Notes: a model not told the origin generated them from the sequence alone. Shown: positions 26,641 through 40,233, numbered from the stretch's first letter. The stretch is 64,000 nt of DNA from Glossina fuscipes (GCF_014805625.2 NW_023998415.1:3172273-3236272), one strand, 5' to 3'. Numbers and translations: made by a program.

Positions 26641-29600
26641 GCAAGAACAAGCTCCAAAAACTTCCATTAAATATGTAAATGCTTGGCCAGGCTCAAATTC
26701 GAAATGCATCTAAACATGTCCGTCTATTTATCTGTGTAATGTCCGTGCTAAACATTAGTGAAACGTTAGCGAAAAGGAAGATGTCGCCTACAAAATTTCC
26801 AGAAGATTTTGGAAGTGATTTAAACCTTACAAAGGACACGCCTACAGCGCCCACACGCTTATGCAACAAAAACTTTTATTTTGCAAAGAGAAAACATCAT
26901 CATGTAGTTCCTTTACTATTTTGATCTTTTTTTACGGTTAACGTTGACGGGTGTAAAAGATTCGGTCACAACTGATTATAATTTTTTTACTTGTCATATA
27001 TGTAATCATTGAGCTTATTTACAAGCTTAGGGTGATCAGATTAGATGAAAAAACATTTTAAAAGAAAAAAATTTGATATCTAAGCTAATTTCGAATTACT
27101 CGTCACATAAGAAATGTTCAAAGCTTATGAACCGTTCGTTGCATACTTAATAATTCTTTTAAGAAATTCAGATCCATATCATTTATGATATATATACGGA
27201 AGGTAAAGACTAAGTTTTGATTGTCTCTTTTTGCAAATACAATGTGCAACTGCAAAAGATTGCATGACAACCAAACGTTAATATTGAAATGTATCTACAA
27301 AATTATTAAAAAGTTATTGTTTTGAAAAACTTTCGAATATGTAAAAACAAATTGAAAAAGTAGTTATTCGTAGTATTAAGTCCTTTCAGATTCATTTATT
27401 TTTTTTTTTTCTAATTTTTTTAAAAAGATAATGAATAGTGCTTTGTATTAGAAAAAGCAGCAGAAGTTTTCTAAAGCAAAATTGATTTCTCTGTGAGGAA
27501 TTTGTTTAATTTTATGCTGAGCTAAATGAAAATTTAACCATACAAAGTAAATATATTTTAAAATTATGAGGTCAGAGACATTCTTAACTGCTTCTCTCGA
27601 TAACAGATGTGCCAGGGTTTTTTTGTGTGTTGCCTTGTTTTAATTATTAAACATACAGCGCATATAGATTTTGAAAATGATTTGAATGAAGAGAAAACAG
27701 CATTTGATAAGCGTGAACGATAGCTGCAAGTCTCCACAAATTTCTGTTTGCTTCCTCGCCACGTTGTCTCCGATCTATGACCTACTCCTTATTCCGAAAT
27801 TCCTTCAGTTCGATATTAATAGAATTAACGTGAATTAGTAAAGTGAAACATCCTCGCCAGTTAAAAACGCATTCTTAACAGTTGCGATCTGATTTTAGGC
27901 GTACGAATTCTTTTTACTTTTCGAAATATTTGCAACTGTAGGCGCACTATCAACATACGGACTGCAGACGGACTGGCAAGGGGCAACCAAAAAAAAAAGA
28001 AAATCTATGTTGCACTAAATGTTGAGCCGGTCCTTGACAAATATTTGCGCGAAATTCTAGACTAATCTCTTTTACAAGTATGGTTGTTTTTCTTACTGTC
28101 GTAGTGTTTACGGGTTAACCAAGTAATCCTTGACCAGAAAAATATTACAATTCAGCTTTCTATATCATATTTTATAATTTCAAAAGATAAAGCGAAAACC
28201 GGATGAAAGGGTAGACCTTATTAAATCATTTCAGTATCTGACATCGCCACCATGCCTTATGTGAGGAGGGAAAAAGTTAGTATTCATTCTTCAGTGTTGC
28301 TCGTTAGCATTGTTTGTAGAAAAGTTTTCAAAATCAATTTTTAAGTGTGCATGTGTATATTATTTGAGATAACTAAAGAGTTTTTTTCATTATTTATTTG
28401 TCAAAATTTAAGATATTGCGGGCGAATCGAAAGAAGATATCATTAATAAGTCTGCAGATCTTATATGACTTCTCCGCAGAATCTATTTATCTTCTATTAC
28501 TGCGTTGATTTATTTATTATAGCAATTGGAGTGAAACTTGTAACAATTCTGTAGCAATCAACCATTGCTTCTTGTTCAAAGATTTGAAAAAATCAAAAGA
28601 AAAAGAAAAAGCAAGAGCAAAAGAGAAGGCGAAGAACTTCATTTACATTAAATTTACATCATATGTATGTATAAGTACAACAGGTATAAATGCACATACT
28701 TACTAACTAAGTGTTTGAGTGAATTTGTATCAACTGCATGGTATTCTATTACACTAATGTTTATACAATTTCTACTTGCAGTCAACGTTTCTGCAGTGGC
28801 AGAATAGCGATGCTCTTCTCCTGCTGTGCTAATAAATGTGGAAAAAAAAATTGCATAAGTATACATATGTTTTCTTTTACATACACATTTACATATGCAT
28901 ACTAGATTTGCATGATCATCGTATCAGTGAAGCAATGTTTGTGTTTATCTCATTCCGCAAAAAACATAACAATAATTATATAGACAAGCTATAAATGTGT
29001 ATAGATAGATATGCGGTTTAGCTATTTGAAGCAGATTCAACCACGAAACGGAAACTGAAATTATCAATGCACTATTTTGCTGATAATCGTTTTGCATAAA
29101 TATATATGCTAAAGACTATCGTTTTAGTTACGAAATATCGCCTTAGTATGAATGCTTGCAACGAAAAACCGATGCAATTGCAAGCTGACTTACCCATCCA
29201 AACAAAGCGAAGTGAAATAGACATAGTTACGTGTATATACATATGCATGCATATAGGTAAAAATATAAATACACACATCGATACATACATACATACATAC
29301 ATACATACATACATACATGCAAAGGTGACTACTAATACATTTGGATGCGTAGTCTATTTAACCAACGATAACACTTTGATAAATACGTAGCGGTACTGCT
29401 CTTGGTGAGCGCTGATTGTTCGAATAACTCTGTCTTTCACACAGGCATAACCTTAGATGCTTACGTCTAGTCTCGTTTGCAATTACACTAAATGCACGCA
29501 TAACACACATAACTGGACTTAAATCCATAACCAAATCGTTAACATATGCTGCATACGGTTTGAGTTCTTTTGGTATGCGAGACACAAAAAACCAAAACAG

Positions 29601-30279
29601 AATAATTAAAAACTTGAAAATAAATAAAATTGTTATTTTATTATTATCATTATTCATTTAATGCAGAAATTTCTACATTATTATTGATTGAATATGTAAA
29701 TATTTATTCAACGTTTAACGGACAGCACTATTTATATTTGATTTTTCATAAAGCAAATTAAACAAACCATACAAGAAATTATAATTTATTCGATTTTAAT
29801 CGAAAACCATTTCATGCACAAATTATGTACCATAGTGTGTTGCTGCTTTTTCCTATTACACACATCGAATGTAACGAAAACTTTGGCAACATAAGTAAAA
29901 AAAAAAAAGTCAAGTAACCGTAAGCATTCTGGGGCATGACTAGATATATCAAGTAGGGTAGAATTGCTCAGATAGTGGTGAGTTCATAAGCTGTGTTGCC
30001 CATAATAGAATATATTCAATGTGTCACATAAACGTACAAGCATAACTAATATGACATAACAGAACGATTATATCATAGGTAAATTTGGATATATAATATT
30101 TAAATCATTGTCGAACCTTTCGACCCATAATCATATACTTTTTTGGGTCATGCTAAACGAAATTATTTTTGATGAATAGAACACTTTAAAATTGGCCAAA
30201 AGAATTTGAGATCCATATTAACATTATAGACGCATTTCTGAGATGACATTGGAAGATGCACGGCGTCTATGATATATAG
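26641..30279. other. non-coding DNA, nothing recognised
   Basis: AT-rich, with a (CATA)n tract near 29.3 kb. No frame over 100 codons and no motif. Confidence 0.65.
29279..29319 (+). repeat. (CATA)n microsatellite
   Basis: Nine or so uninterrupted ACAT units. Confidence 0.95.
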
Positions 30280-30640
30280 TAATCACGTACGGTCAGCTCT
30301 CTTAAGCGTATTTCTTCGTTCAATAAATGACAAACACCTTCTTTGGACATGTTCATGACAACTATTATCTCTCTACGCGTAATTCGAGAGACGTTCAGCA
30401 TCATTTGGTGAACTTAAGTATTGTTCCCACAAGCGATAACAATTTTTGCCCGTCTCAAGCGGTAATTATTATCTAAGCTGGTGCGGACATATTTTAGTTC
30501 AGCTACCAAATATTTGACCATGCGATAAAAGATGATGCGAAATCTCTGAACCCAATTGACAATAACCCTTTAAATTGTGTAGGTACTTTGCCTTGCAAAA
30601 ACCAATATTTAACAATGGCCCGATACTGCATTTTTTCCAT
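30280..30640 (-). pseudogene. decayed mariner transposase, irritans-like
   Basis: On the minus strand an ATG at 30640 reads MEKMQYRAIVKYWFLQGKVP, the N-terminal pattern of irritans-group mariners. The frame then breaks repeatedly. Further along, in another frame, MNMSKEGVCHLLNEEIRLRE matches the second helix-turn-helix (ISxERVCHILNEELxMRKLS). No catalytic motif and no clear inverted ends were found. This is an old fragment, more degraded than the element at 15 kb. Confidence 0.72.
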
Positions 30641-30849
30641 TTTCACAAAAACCACTTACGTCGAAAAATTTAACCGATTTTCAAACAACAATTGCACGTC
30701 AAAAATGTCTGAAAATTTCGTGAGTATTTATCAAGGCATGCATAATACATAGATTCCCAAACTTTTGTGAACCAACCAACCTAAATGCAATTACCCACAG
30801 GATGCTCCTAAATGTATAAAAATATGATTTTAAGTATATGTACTCTATA

Positions 30850-30904
30850 GGATATATATATATATATATATATATACATACATATATATATATATACATA
30901 CATA
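30850..30904 (+). repeat. (AT)n/(ATAC)n microsatellite
   Basis: AT run of about 24 bp, then CATACATA words and a second AT run. It lies just upstream (in the minus-strand sense) of the decayed mariner at 30280-30640. Confidence 0.9.
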
Positions 30905-33900
30905 ACATTGCTTGCTATATACGATAAAAATATGAAAATGTAAATCAAATTTTCTTTGTCACTATTTATAACTTGCTTCAGATATACGAGAGGTCAGCAA
31001 CATCCATATAAATTCATAAAAATTCTTTGTTTTATGTGTGTTTTTAAAAAAAAGGAAAAAATGGGAAATATTATTAAATAAAAAAGCAAAAATAAATAAA
31101 TAAATAGAATATAGACCATGTAAAAATGTAGAATGTAACTGATATGCTTACAAACACAAATATATATATATGTATATTTTTTTTTTTTTTTTTTTGTACC
31201 AATTTTGTTACTTCTTACAGTCGAGTTATTACATATTTATCATTTTGTGTACACATGGCTGGTTAGGAATTCTTTAATTGCTCAGATGGAATGCACACAA
31301 GTGCTTAAACGCAGGGATATACTCGAACACACATATACCCATACATTTATATGCACATAGAGATTCATGCATTCATTGTAAACCTCTTGCATGGTATGTA
31401 AAGATCTATGGATAAGCTTTTGGTAAAAATTTCTGTAAAATCAAATTGCGTGAAATTTTAAAAATAAATTTAAAGAAAAACATACAATGCATTTATACAT
31501 ATACATATATATTCTCTGACTTTCTCTTTTGCATAATAAACTTATTAGAAAACAGCAGATAAAGTTTTAATACACGCCAAGCAACGAATCACAGATACTC
31601 ACCATTCTTTAGTAGGGGCCGTCTTTTTTAACGCGTATGTGATTTGCATTAAAAATGAAAAATTGAGTTCTCGCTCTTAGCGAATTTGCAAGCATGGGAA
31701 AGATTCCAGTTTGCCCGACGAACGTCTGCTCTTTCGTTTAAAACAGTCACATATTTTATGACAGACAAGCTATCAAGATAGAGTTCACAATGCTTGAGAT
31801 AATGAACTAATGATTGTAGGCTCAAAGAGTTGGAACTAGCAGATATGCTAGGCATTCGAAAAAGTGCTGGACATCATATATTGGCTAAAAATTCCGATAT
31901 AAGAGCGTAACGCGCAGCGTGGGCGGGATATGTCAGTTGACGATCAGTGATGTCTCACAATATCAGGTAAATCGAGATTTTGCGAGATTGCGTCGAAGAC
32001 GAAAGAATAATCAATGCAACGAATTAAAAGTGTAGAATCGACCCCAGAAGAAGGCGAAGGCAGCAACAAAATGATAATCGATCATTATTAGACACGCTCA
32101 CTATTGCACTTGATTGATAAAATCAACATAAATCGTTATTGCGATTACTAATAACAAAAAGTTTAAATGTGAAGCGCTTCCTCTAGCATTTTTGAAATTT
32201 AACTTACCGTTCCAAAGGTAGTTTTGAGTTCGTCATGTAAAAAATATTCTTTACTAGTTTTGGGATAAAAAGAGTAGAAACTACTCCACCGGCATAGGTC
32301 AGATTTCAGAGAGGGCGATTAAGTACAATCTCCCTGCCCGCCTACCGCCGCTACACTCACACTTACAATCCTAATACTATCGCTAATATCATTAATACTG
32401 CTTTTAAGCTCTTTGTTTACAGTCGCCGGTAGCCATAATCAGAAAGTCTAAGATCGCAGTGCTTGAAATTATTGTTCACTCATTGATATTGAATGTTGCC
32501 TTTGTGTTATGACATCTACCTCTTGATTGTGGTATATTATTATGTGGTAGGTTATTTTTTGTTGACATGGGTATGTGTATGTACTAACTAGAATTCGATA
32601 TGCCGTGCTAAAGCAATGACTTGTTTATAACGACGTAATTACGTATTTTCGCTATATTACGTTTATGCCCTAATACGTTTTCACCTTTAGAGGATCTTTT
32701 ATTTACAGCGATGGGCATAATATGAGATTTAATTTCGAATAGAATAGATATTTTCGGTGAATGTAAAGTTTAGGAGTTTCCGGGGGACTAATTACCGAAA
32801 ACTAAAGTAAGTGGCCACTTGAGTTAACACACTTCAAAACTGATGACAAATTATCGCGTTTTAAGCTTTCAGTCGGGATCACTTTACTCGGCTCAATTTA
32901 TTGAAATTAAAATGAACAGCATTTGTATGACTCCATTTTTCGAATACGTATATCGTATATCGATAGGCTGTCGGATCGCCGTTTGTTAAACTTGTTAATG
33001 CAGTTGCCGACCAGCATTTGCCGCAAATCGTCAAAGTTGTTAAGGTAAATAGTTAAAAATTTTTTTTTTTTTGAAGGGACTTTTAACCACTTGTGCATAA
33101 ATTTCCGAGCGATGGCGAACATTCTCAAACCAAGATTAAAATGTGAACTGGGGATATTTAAGCTAAGCTATATTAGCTTGTTAGATGTCTCTGCGAAATG
33201 CTTACATTAGGCTTTAGTGTCTAATGGCAACGCTGTTGTTGGCGGATTAGATTAATTTTTTTACTGAAATTTTAGGTGGTCTTCATACCTATTAGAAACT
33301 AGTTTTGGAATATAATTGTTTTTTTTGGCATTGATGGCTTGATTTTGCGTCCCTTACGGGTTTTTGAAAGGCGATCCTGAGCAATCAAGTTGACCGCATA
33401 TATGCCAAGTTTGAGTTTTCTGTCGAGCAATAGGCGAGAAGAGAGGGCGCAGATTATATTTATATAGACTATAATATATATATATATATCTTTGATTTGT
33501 GCGGTTTCCGAGTGTTACAACGGTAACAACAAATTTATTGCATATCCCGTTCTATCGTATTCGAATGTAAAAGATTGTTTTGGAATTTTAAGGCTTAAAA
33601 GAAAAACAAAATTACTCTACTTCGACTTTCTTTTCGCATCACTGTGTACGTTATAATCCAATTATATTTGCTGGCTTATATCTAAGTGAGTAACCATTTA
33701 TAAGAGGAGAACTCTATGTGTATGTCCTTAGGTAGTTTCTAATAAATTGTTACTTCTTTTTGTAAAGGATTTCTGAATCAGAAACCGAAAATGTACTTTC
33801 TTTCTGAATGTATATATGTATATCCTTGGACATATGAAGTTTTTGTTTTGCTTTTGTTTTGTTTTTGGATTTTATTTCACTTTTTTTTTTTTTTATCATT

Positions 33901-34182
33901 TTCATACAAATCCGTATCCCATAAATAACGAAACTAAAAGAGAATTGTTTCAACTCATTAAAAATAAATTTGAAACAATTAATGATAAAAAATAATATAA
34001 GGGAACAATAAAAATTGTAATTTATTATAAAAGGGATTTCGGAACATAAAATACACAGTAGAGCGAAAAACACTTACTCCAATTCCTATTGCTGTTGCTA
34101 TTGTTCCCATTGTTGGATAAAAAGATTTTCATGTTAACATATGCAAACAATTTTAGAGATTGTACATGGGTGCGTGCACGTC

Positions 34183-34208
34183 TTTGTGTGTGTGTGTGTG
34201 TGTGTGTT
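34183..34208 (+). repeat. (GT)n microsatellite
   Basis: About 13 GT units. Downstream at 34339-34396 is a run of AAAAC words. Confidence 0.9.
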
Positions 34209-34989
34209 CGCATCTAGCACTTACACAACATAAAAAAGAATATAAAAAGAACTACAAAAATTGGAACAAAACGAACAAAGTAAAGAGAAGAGAAAAACCT
34301 GTACGCCAGGCAACAATAAATCATTGTGAGTATGTAAATTACAAAAACAAAACGAACAAAAACAAAAACAAAAACAAAGAAAAACAAAAAACACAAAAAT
34401 AAAAATCATTTGTAAATTAAAGAGTTGTAGCAAAGAAATAGTTACAATAGCCATTAAAATCACTTAAAAACGAGTAAAAAATAAATAAATAATCATAATA
34501 ATAACAACAATAGAAATGTAAGCAGTGAAAAAGCCGACTATTAAAATGAGTTAAGAGGCTTTTTTCCTTTTTTTTTTTTCTTTTTTTTTTTAAAAGGGTC
34601 GAAAGTCATGGGAGTGCATTGACATTTGTTGCCTGACGATTGCATTCAAAATTCAAGTTAAATTCAATTCACTCTCCCCCGCCAAACATTTCAACTATTT
34701 CGATATTAAATTGGCCGACATCTTTCATCGCGCATGTTTTCCTCTTCATTAGTCTTCATTTGCTTTACATTCTATTCTACATATATACGAACGCTCTTCA
34801 TTGTAAGTCACTCATGTAATCGATAATACGTCCTTTCGATATAACATGTTGCCGAAATTTCTACATGATGGGCAAAACTTTCCTAACTTCATAATATTCC
34901 AATCATTAGCTTCTAAGTTTTAGTTGTGTTAGTAAAGTTACATGTATAAATCATATATCTATATACGACTATGCTTGAAGTAAGCGAAG

Positions 34990-36115
34990 TTATGGTATGA
35001 AGTTATGAGCGATGAAATTCTGCCCCTTGAATGCCCTCGGGGCGTAAGACCCCATTCTGGTGCTATAGAATGGGAAGTTGAGCATTCTTAGACTGTCGAA
35101 TATCGACAAACTAAAAATGGGGAGATCTTATAGGCTGCCCAGGAAATCTTCATGGACGATTCTTTTCGCAAGATGCCGGACCATTGTGTTGCAAAGCTAG
35201 TACTGTCCCGCTGGTTCCGAGTGACCGCATCGACCAAATCGCGCTGGGGCCGGCAAGCTTTTGAGACCGGGGTGAAAACAAGGAAACCGTACCCCGACGG
35301 TTCAAAATGGGAAGATGGTAAAACCGGGGCTCGAGTTTTGTAAAAGCCATATCAATGGGATATATTCCAAGCAGAAATTTATGCAATCGCCCTATTTTTA
35401 AGAAGGCAGCGAAGCAGAGAGCTGGTCTGCATTTCCTCCGACAGTCAAGCCGCCTTAAAGACTCTAAAAGGGCGAATGATAACATTTAGGCATGTGTCGG
35501 AGCGCCACCAAACACTGCATAACCTAGGCAGAAACAATAATGTGCACTTACTACGGGCGCTCGGCCATTTTCATGTTGAGGACAACGAAAGAGCTGACTA
35601 TTCGAACAGTTGTTGCCAACAGTGGAGCTCGAGCGTCTATGATAGGCCCTGAACCATTCTGTGGCGCACCAAGAAATCATATTAATAGGCTGTATAGCAA
35701 TGGGCACAGAAAAATCGGATTGCCATTGGAAGCAATGTGCAGGACAACGCGGGCAAAAAGATTCGTAAAATCTTCTGGCACGGCACATATACTACTGGAA
35801 CTAAGAAGAAGCGACCTACGTTTAATCACGGACTTCTACTACAGTAAAAATATGCGTATGTGCGATACCGATTCATACAGATTCTGCCAAGGGACGAGGA
35901 AGACGTCCCATCATATTCTATCTAAATGTGAGGCCATCTGCAGAATCAGACATCATTTGTTTGGCGGGCATTTCGTAACGCCGGATTCGATTGGGTGCTC
36001 CAAACCAAAGAAGATGGCAGGATTCATATGAACCCTAAAACTCGAGGTATGAGGGCTAGTACAATATATCTTCGCGGTACGGATTGCCCACGCAATTATT
36101 GATAACAATAATAAT
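34990..36115 (+). pseudogene. non-LTR retrotransposon relic: RNase H and C-terminal region
   Basis: Frame 1 from about 35152 gives RWFRVTASTKSRWG, then YPDGSKWEDGKTGA (family YTDGSK, first catalytic Asp) near 35290; after an in-frame TAA at 35341, FQAEIYAIA (catalytic Glu) at 35365-35391, ISSDSQAALKTLKG (second Asp) from 35431, and NERADY (third Asp) near 35584-35600. After a frameshift at about 35602-35625 it continues as ASMIGPEPFCGA and ends in a Cys/His segment (CDTDSYRFC ... SHHILSKC) with stop near 36031. This order, RNase H followed by a C-terminal Cys/His segment, is that of I/LOA/R1-related LINEs. The reverse transcriptase is missing, as in a 5'-truncated copy. A TAA/ATA-rich stretch near 36100-36117 may be its 3' tail. 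Confidence 0.82.
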
Positions 36116-38117
36116 ACGTGAAGTCAAAGATGGCGAAATAGATATACCCAGCCACACATACACATACATGTATACACTTTAAATATACGTGAATCCTGTT
36201 TTACCCTGTAAAGAAAAAATGGTAATCATAAGCTCTGTAAGTGTAACAGTACTATGGCATAACATAAATATGCAAACTTTGTGTAAAAAAAGATTATTGA
36301 AATAGACAGACACCATTAACAAATAAATCTTGAATTCCTCGACTTTTGCTTATTGCTAGCAAGTATAAGGAAAATATTAATGGATTTTTTAAGTTGATCT
36401 GACGAAAGTATAAAACAAAAAACAAAAGAAAATTTGTGTTGGCAGTAAGCCTAAATAGTCACCATTTTATAGTATTAGTAGTAAAGATTACTATGCTGCT
36501 GGCGTCACAGTTGGCCGATGAGAACGGTTTTTGCAGCTTTTAGATAAAAGTGGTTAATATTGATAGCTTGGTAAATTGCTTAAAAAATGTGTACGCTGGC
36601 TAGATATATAAGGACATGAATTAAATCATAAATACGTGAGCAGTAGCTGCAGCGGAAAAAGTGTGAATTAAACAATGCCTTTTCGAAATAGTTGCATGTG
36701 CGTTCTTACGTAGGAGCATCAAATCGAAACGATGTTCTATCGAATTTCAACGAGTACTGTGCTGAATGGGGTAATTGAATAGATAATCTGCTAAGTGTTG
36801 ATAAGATTTAGGTCTATTAAGAAACTTCCAAATGGCAGTTTTCTGCTCTGCTGTGGCCGGAGACTGAGCATACCTTTTGCATGAGCAATTTAATGTATAT
36901 ATGCATATGTTAGGGCGTCTGATGTAGGTGTGACATACGGGGTGACAAATGTAGCAGATCTCAATTCTACGGTGGCAAAGTTCCAAACAAATGATGGAGA
37001 TTCGAAGCACGATAATAATGGTCTGACACAATTTTACGCTGCTTACGAGTAAATGTAGTTAACAGAATTTTTGCGGCATATTTCTAAGCGCCACAAATAT
37101 TTGACAAAACTTTGCTTTTTATTCACTTTTTATTATCGTTACTGGCATTCGTTTATATATATTTTCAATTAGATAACTGTTCTTAGTATGCATTTGAGAC
37201 AAATTCTTTGAAAGCATAGTGAATAAAGTATGAAATGATAAACGTCTGCTTTTTTCTCTCTAATTATCGGCAAGACCAGCAATTTACAGCAAGCGAGAGG
37301 AGAACGAACGTTATTGTCAATATGGCGGCGTTTCTCACTTTTCATTACTTGCGTTGTTTGTTAACTATAGTACTTATGAAATGGCCGCAAGGCCACCTCT
37401 TTGCATTACAAATTTTACTGGCCTGTAACGTAGAGTTCAGAACACGATGGTGCAGCCAAATAGCTATTTACGAACACACCCATAGACAAACGTATATACA
37501 TGCATACATGCACACAAGAACACAATTAAATGCATATCTATCTTTGCATACATACATTGGGTATGCTTTGATAATAGGTCGCAGCAAGTAAGAATGTTTG
37601 TGTTGTCGGTTGCTGGCCCTAGTGATGTGATGATCCGACACCATTTGCGTCGAGTTGCTCTTTCAACGAAAATGAATTAATGCATTTCTATGAAAACTTT
37701 GGCGTTTGTAAGTCTTTAATTAAAAATCGCTTAACATTCAAGTGCTATTGTGGTTAATTGATCCCCTTCTCCTCCTCTTCTCCTCTCTCTTCATCTATTT
37801 CTTTTTTTTTTTTTTTTTTCTTTTTTTGTTAGGTAATGACTGTGAACAGTTGCATTGCGTCGGTTTTCAACGACTACAACGTAAAATATTTTTTAAACGT
37901 TAAATAATTTAAAAAAAATTAAAACCATTTTATTGTCTAAGTGGTAAAAAAAAAAAAAAAAAAAACCTAAAACTAAAAGCGTTTTAAGTGATTCATTAGA
38001 GAAAGCAAGAGATGTTTGTAAATATTTACATTAAAGGCTTTTTAGTCATTTAAGGCTTATACAAATGTTGCATCATTTTCTTCACATACCTTAAAAATGC
38101 CTATTAGAAACTTTACC
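36116..38117. other. non-coding DNA between LINE relic and SINE-like fragment
   Basis: A 118-codon frame at 37235-37591 is open but ends in an ACATACATGCACAC microsatellite-like stretch and has no family motif, so I do not call it a gene. Confidence 0.55.
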
Positions 38118-38275
38118 TACTATTATTGTTATTATTATAAATAGAAATAGATTCAAAGGCTAAAGTGCGCTAGCATCCTAGGCTATCGGCTTTATTGAAA
38201 AGAGTTGAACCCACAACCATTGCGTGATTAGTCGAGATATTTAGCCTACTCGGCCGGTCACGCGGACACTTTATC
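38118..38275 (-). repeat. tRNA-derived SINE-like fragment
   Basis: On the minus strand an A box CGGCCGAGTAG (38256-38246; 10 of 11 to TRGYNNARNNG) and a B box GGTTCAACTCT (38211-38201; 9 of 11 to GGTTCGANTCC) are 34 bases apart, the spacing of an internal RNA polymerase III promoter in a tRNA-Ser/Leu-like head. A body of about 60 bp follows and then a TAATAATAACAATAATAG tail (38142-38118), the kind of A/T trinucleotide tail seen on insect SINEs. It does not fold as a good functional tRNA. Target duplications were not found with confidence. Confidence 0.55.
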
Positions 38276-38598
38276 TATTAAAGTTCTATTCTATTAATAT
38301 ATTCGTTTGTTTATCTAGCCCTAATAAGACAAGAAAAGTTTATGTGCTATACATTAAATCAAGGAAAAAGCACGTGACGCATTTTCAGCAAAATACAAAC
38401 ATACACATATTCTTTAATATCAATCGCTAGCCTTTCATTATTTATACGTTATCGCCAGTATGCCTTCACTGCTCAATTGCTAGAAGTTTCGAGAGATAAA
38501 GTGCACCAAGCGATTTTCACGGTCGTGTTGTGAAAAGTCAGTTTTATACCATGAAAAGGGGAGAAAGGGAGAACTTATTGTAAACTTTTTAGATAAAA

Positions 38599-38624
38599 AA
38601 TTTTTTTTTTTTTTTTTTTTTTTT
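38599..38624 (+). repeat. poly-T run
   Basis: About 26 consecutive T. Similar homopolymers of about 20 bases occur at 31178-31196 (T), 37803-37820 (T), 37946-37965 (A), 43754-43770 (A) and 51538-51559 (A). Confidence 0.9.
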
Positions 38625-39274
38625 ACTAAGCCTCTATAAAAAATTTGAAAAAAATTCCTCATCTGAAATAATTTCCCCTAAGCACGCCCAGAAGACTACT
38701 TGTGACAAATGAATGCCCGCTGAGAAATTGACTGCTGGCAAAATAGCTTAATGGTGCGCTTATCGATTGTTAATTTGTGCAATTCGACAACACACATCTT
38801 CAAAAAGTTGTTATATGCCCTGAAGAGGGTTTGCAAATAAACAACTGCTAATATAGTTTCGATAGACGATCATTGCATGGATATGAAGCTGCCAGCGATT
38901 CAAGTGATTTCAATGCTTCAAGTAAGTAAGCACCTGCAAGTATATCAACAAAAGCTGGAATATCAGTATGAAATCCGCCATAGAGTTGTAAATTTTCTTG
39001 CTATTTTCTCAATTATTCCGCAATTACCAAATTGTAAAATGTATGATTCCAATAGATGCTGCATTGATGCATTTTCTAGGAAAGAGAATGAGGAGGAATA
39101 TATAAATACGTAAACCGATTTTACGTTGTTAGCCTAGGCAGACTAATAGCAAAAGTTGAAAGAAATTTATTTTACAAAAAAAGTTCATTTTTAATAAAAT
39201 TCAAAACTTTCAATACGACATTTGAAACCGGCACGCAGTGCCACGCCAACAAATTTAATTCTTTCCGATTTTTT

Positions 39275-39430
39275 ATACTCATCACTGAAAGATGAGGAGT
39301 ATGTACGCTGATTTTATCGAAACGTTTGCAACAACCAGAAGTAAATTTAAGAGTCCTCACAAAGTATTAGGAGCTTGCGTGTATTGAAAATGATAAAACA
39401 ACGCTAAGTTATCAGTGTACACAACGATTA
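39275..39430 (+). repeat. dispersed repeat family A, copy 4 (truncated)
   Basis: Starts TATACTCATCACTGAAAGAT and continues with GATTTTATCGAAACGTTTGC and the CCAGAAG block, then loses similarity after about 155 bp. It sits immediately before the decayed mariner fragment at 39531. Confidence 0.6.
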
Positions 39431-39530
39431 AACCCGATGATTTTGACCTTTTTTTTTACACAAAACAACAAATTTTCCATTTAGCAAAACATTGCATTTT
39501 CAACATTCATTACTCTTGTTGTTTGATTTG

Positions 39531-39990
39531 AAGGAACATGCTGCCGAAACCCATCAAATACTTTTGGAAGTTGATGGTAGTGCTGCTTCTTTATATTCTA
39601 AATGTTGGCTTTGGTATCAACATTTCGAACACGATGAATTGCAAGGCCTATCGAAGGGATAGCTATCTCAAACTCTCAAACTCTCAAACAACTTTCGAAC
39701 AAGTTGGCAGTTGATGTATCAACTGTTTATTGACGTTTACCTGCAATGACAAGAATCCAAAAAGGGAGAAAATGGCTATGATATGAATTGAGTGAGAACG
39801 CACTTCGAATAGGAAGTTCTGAGCTAAATCGTTCAAAGGACATGCCCGTACAAAATAACTTGAGACCACATGTATTTTCAAAAATGATAAGGAATTATTT
39901 GTTTACTCGGTGCTTAAAAATCACAACAGATCGAACTAGAAGAATTTGCAATTACATTCTATGGTTTCCCCTGTAGCATCTATATAAAAA
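39531..39990 (+). pseudogene. decayed mariner transposase, mauritiana/mori-like
   Basis: From 39531 a frame reads KEHAAETHQILLEVDGSAAS then CWLWYQHFEHDE, matching the first DNA-binding unit of Mos1-like transposases (AAESHRMLVEAFG...WFQRFKSGD). Fragments in shifted frames follow: a run ending QESKKGRKWL, then YELSENAL (family WVPHELxE), and finally VQNNLRPHVFSKMIRNYL, matching the catalytic LxDNARPHxAxxxxxYL block with the Asp changed to Asn. Most of the central domain is deleted. It lies about 430 bp beyond the hydrolase stop codon, in the opposite orientation. Confidence 0.72.
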
Positions 39991-40119
39991 TGGAAAAATC
40001 AGTCACGCTTATCTTACAATTATTATAAGAATTTCTTGCTCTATTTTAAAGATTTTTGCAAGTTTTGAGGTATTAAGGAGGATCATTTAGGATGATTAAA
40101 TTGACTTAATTATTACTAG

Positions 40120-40233
40120 TTTATTCCTGCATACGTCAGTAGTCTTCGTAACTTAGTTTATGCGAAAATTGGCAGCGCTTTCAAGGCGACAGGATCGCTC
40201 TATTACGGCGATACTCGCGAATTTCTATTTAAT
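40120..40233 (-). promoter_or_regulatory. candidate polyadenylation signals of the hydrolase gene
   Basis: On the minus strand, downstream of the TAG at 40420, there is an ATTAAA at 40233-40228 and a canonical AATAAA at 40125-40120. Either would give a 3' UTR of about 200-320 bases. AT-rich DNA makes such hexamers common by chance, so this is only a candidate region. Confidence 0.35.

Larger units (their letters stand above)
30641..34989. other. non-coding DNA with simple repeats
   Basis: Includes a slightly GC-richer patch at 31650-32450 without recognisable coding content, and K/N-rich or F-rich frames around 33750-34400 that come from A/T and AAAAC runs. Confidence 0.6.

Noticed and set aside
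29279..29319. CRISPR-like or other spaced array
   Set aside because: It is a simple (CATA)n microsatellite with no spacers; no CRISPR-like arrangement occurs anywhere in the window.
37235..37591. 118-codon plus-strand frame
   Set aside because: Second half is made of ACATACATGCACAC microsatellite words; no family motif or splice context.
38118..38275. A functional tRNA-Ser or tRNA-Leu gene
   Set aside because: A and B boxes are present but diverged, and no complete acceptor stem or variable arm could be paired; SINE-like origin fits better.
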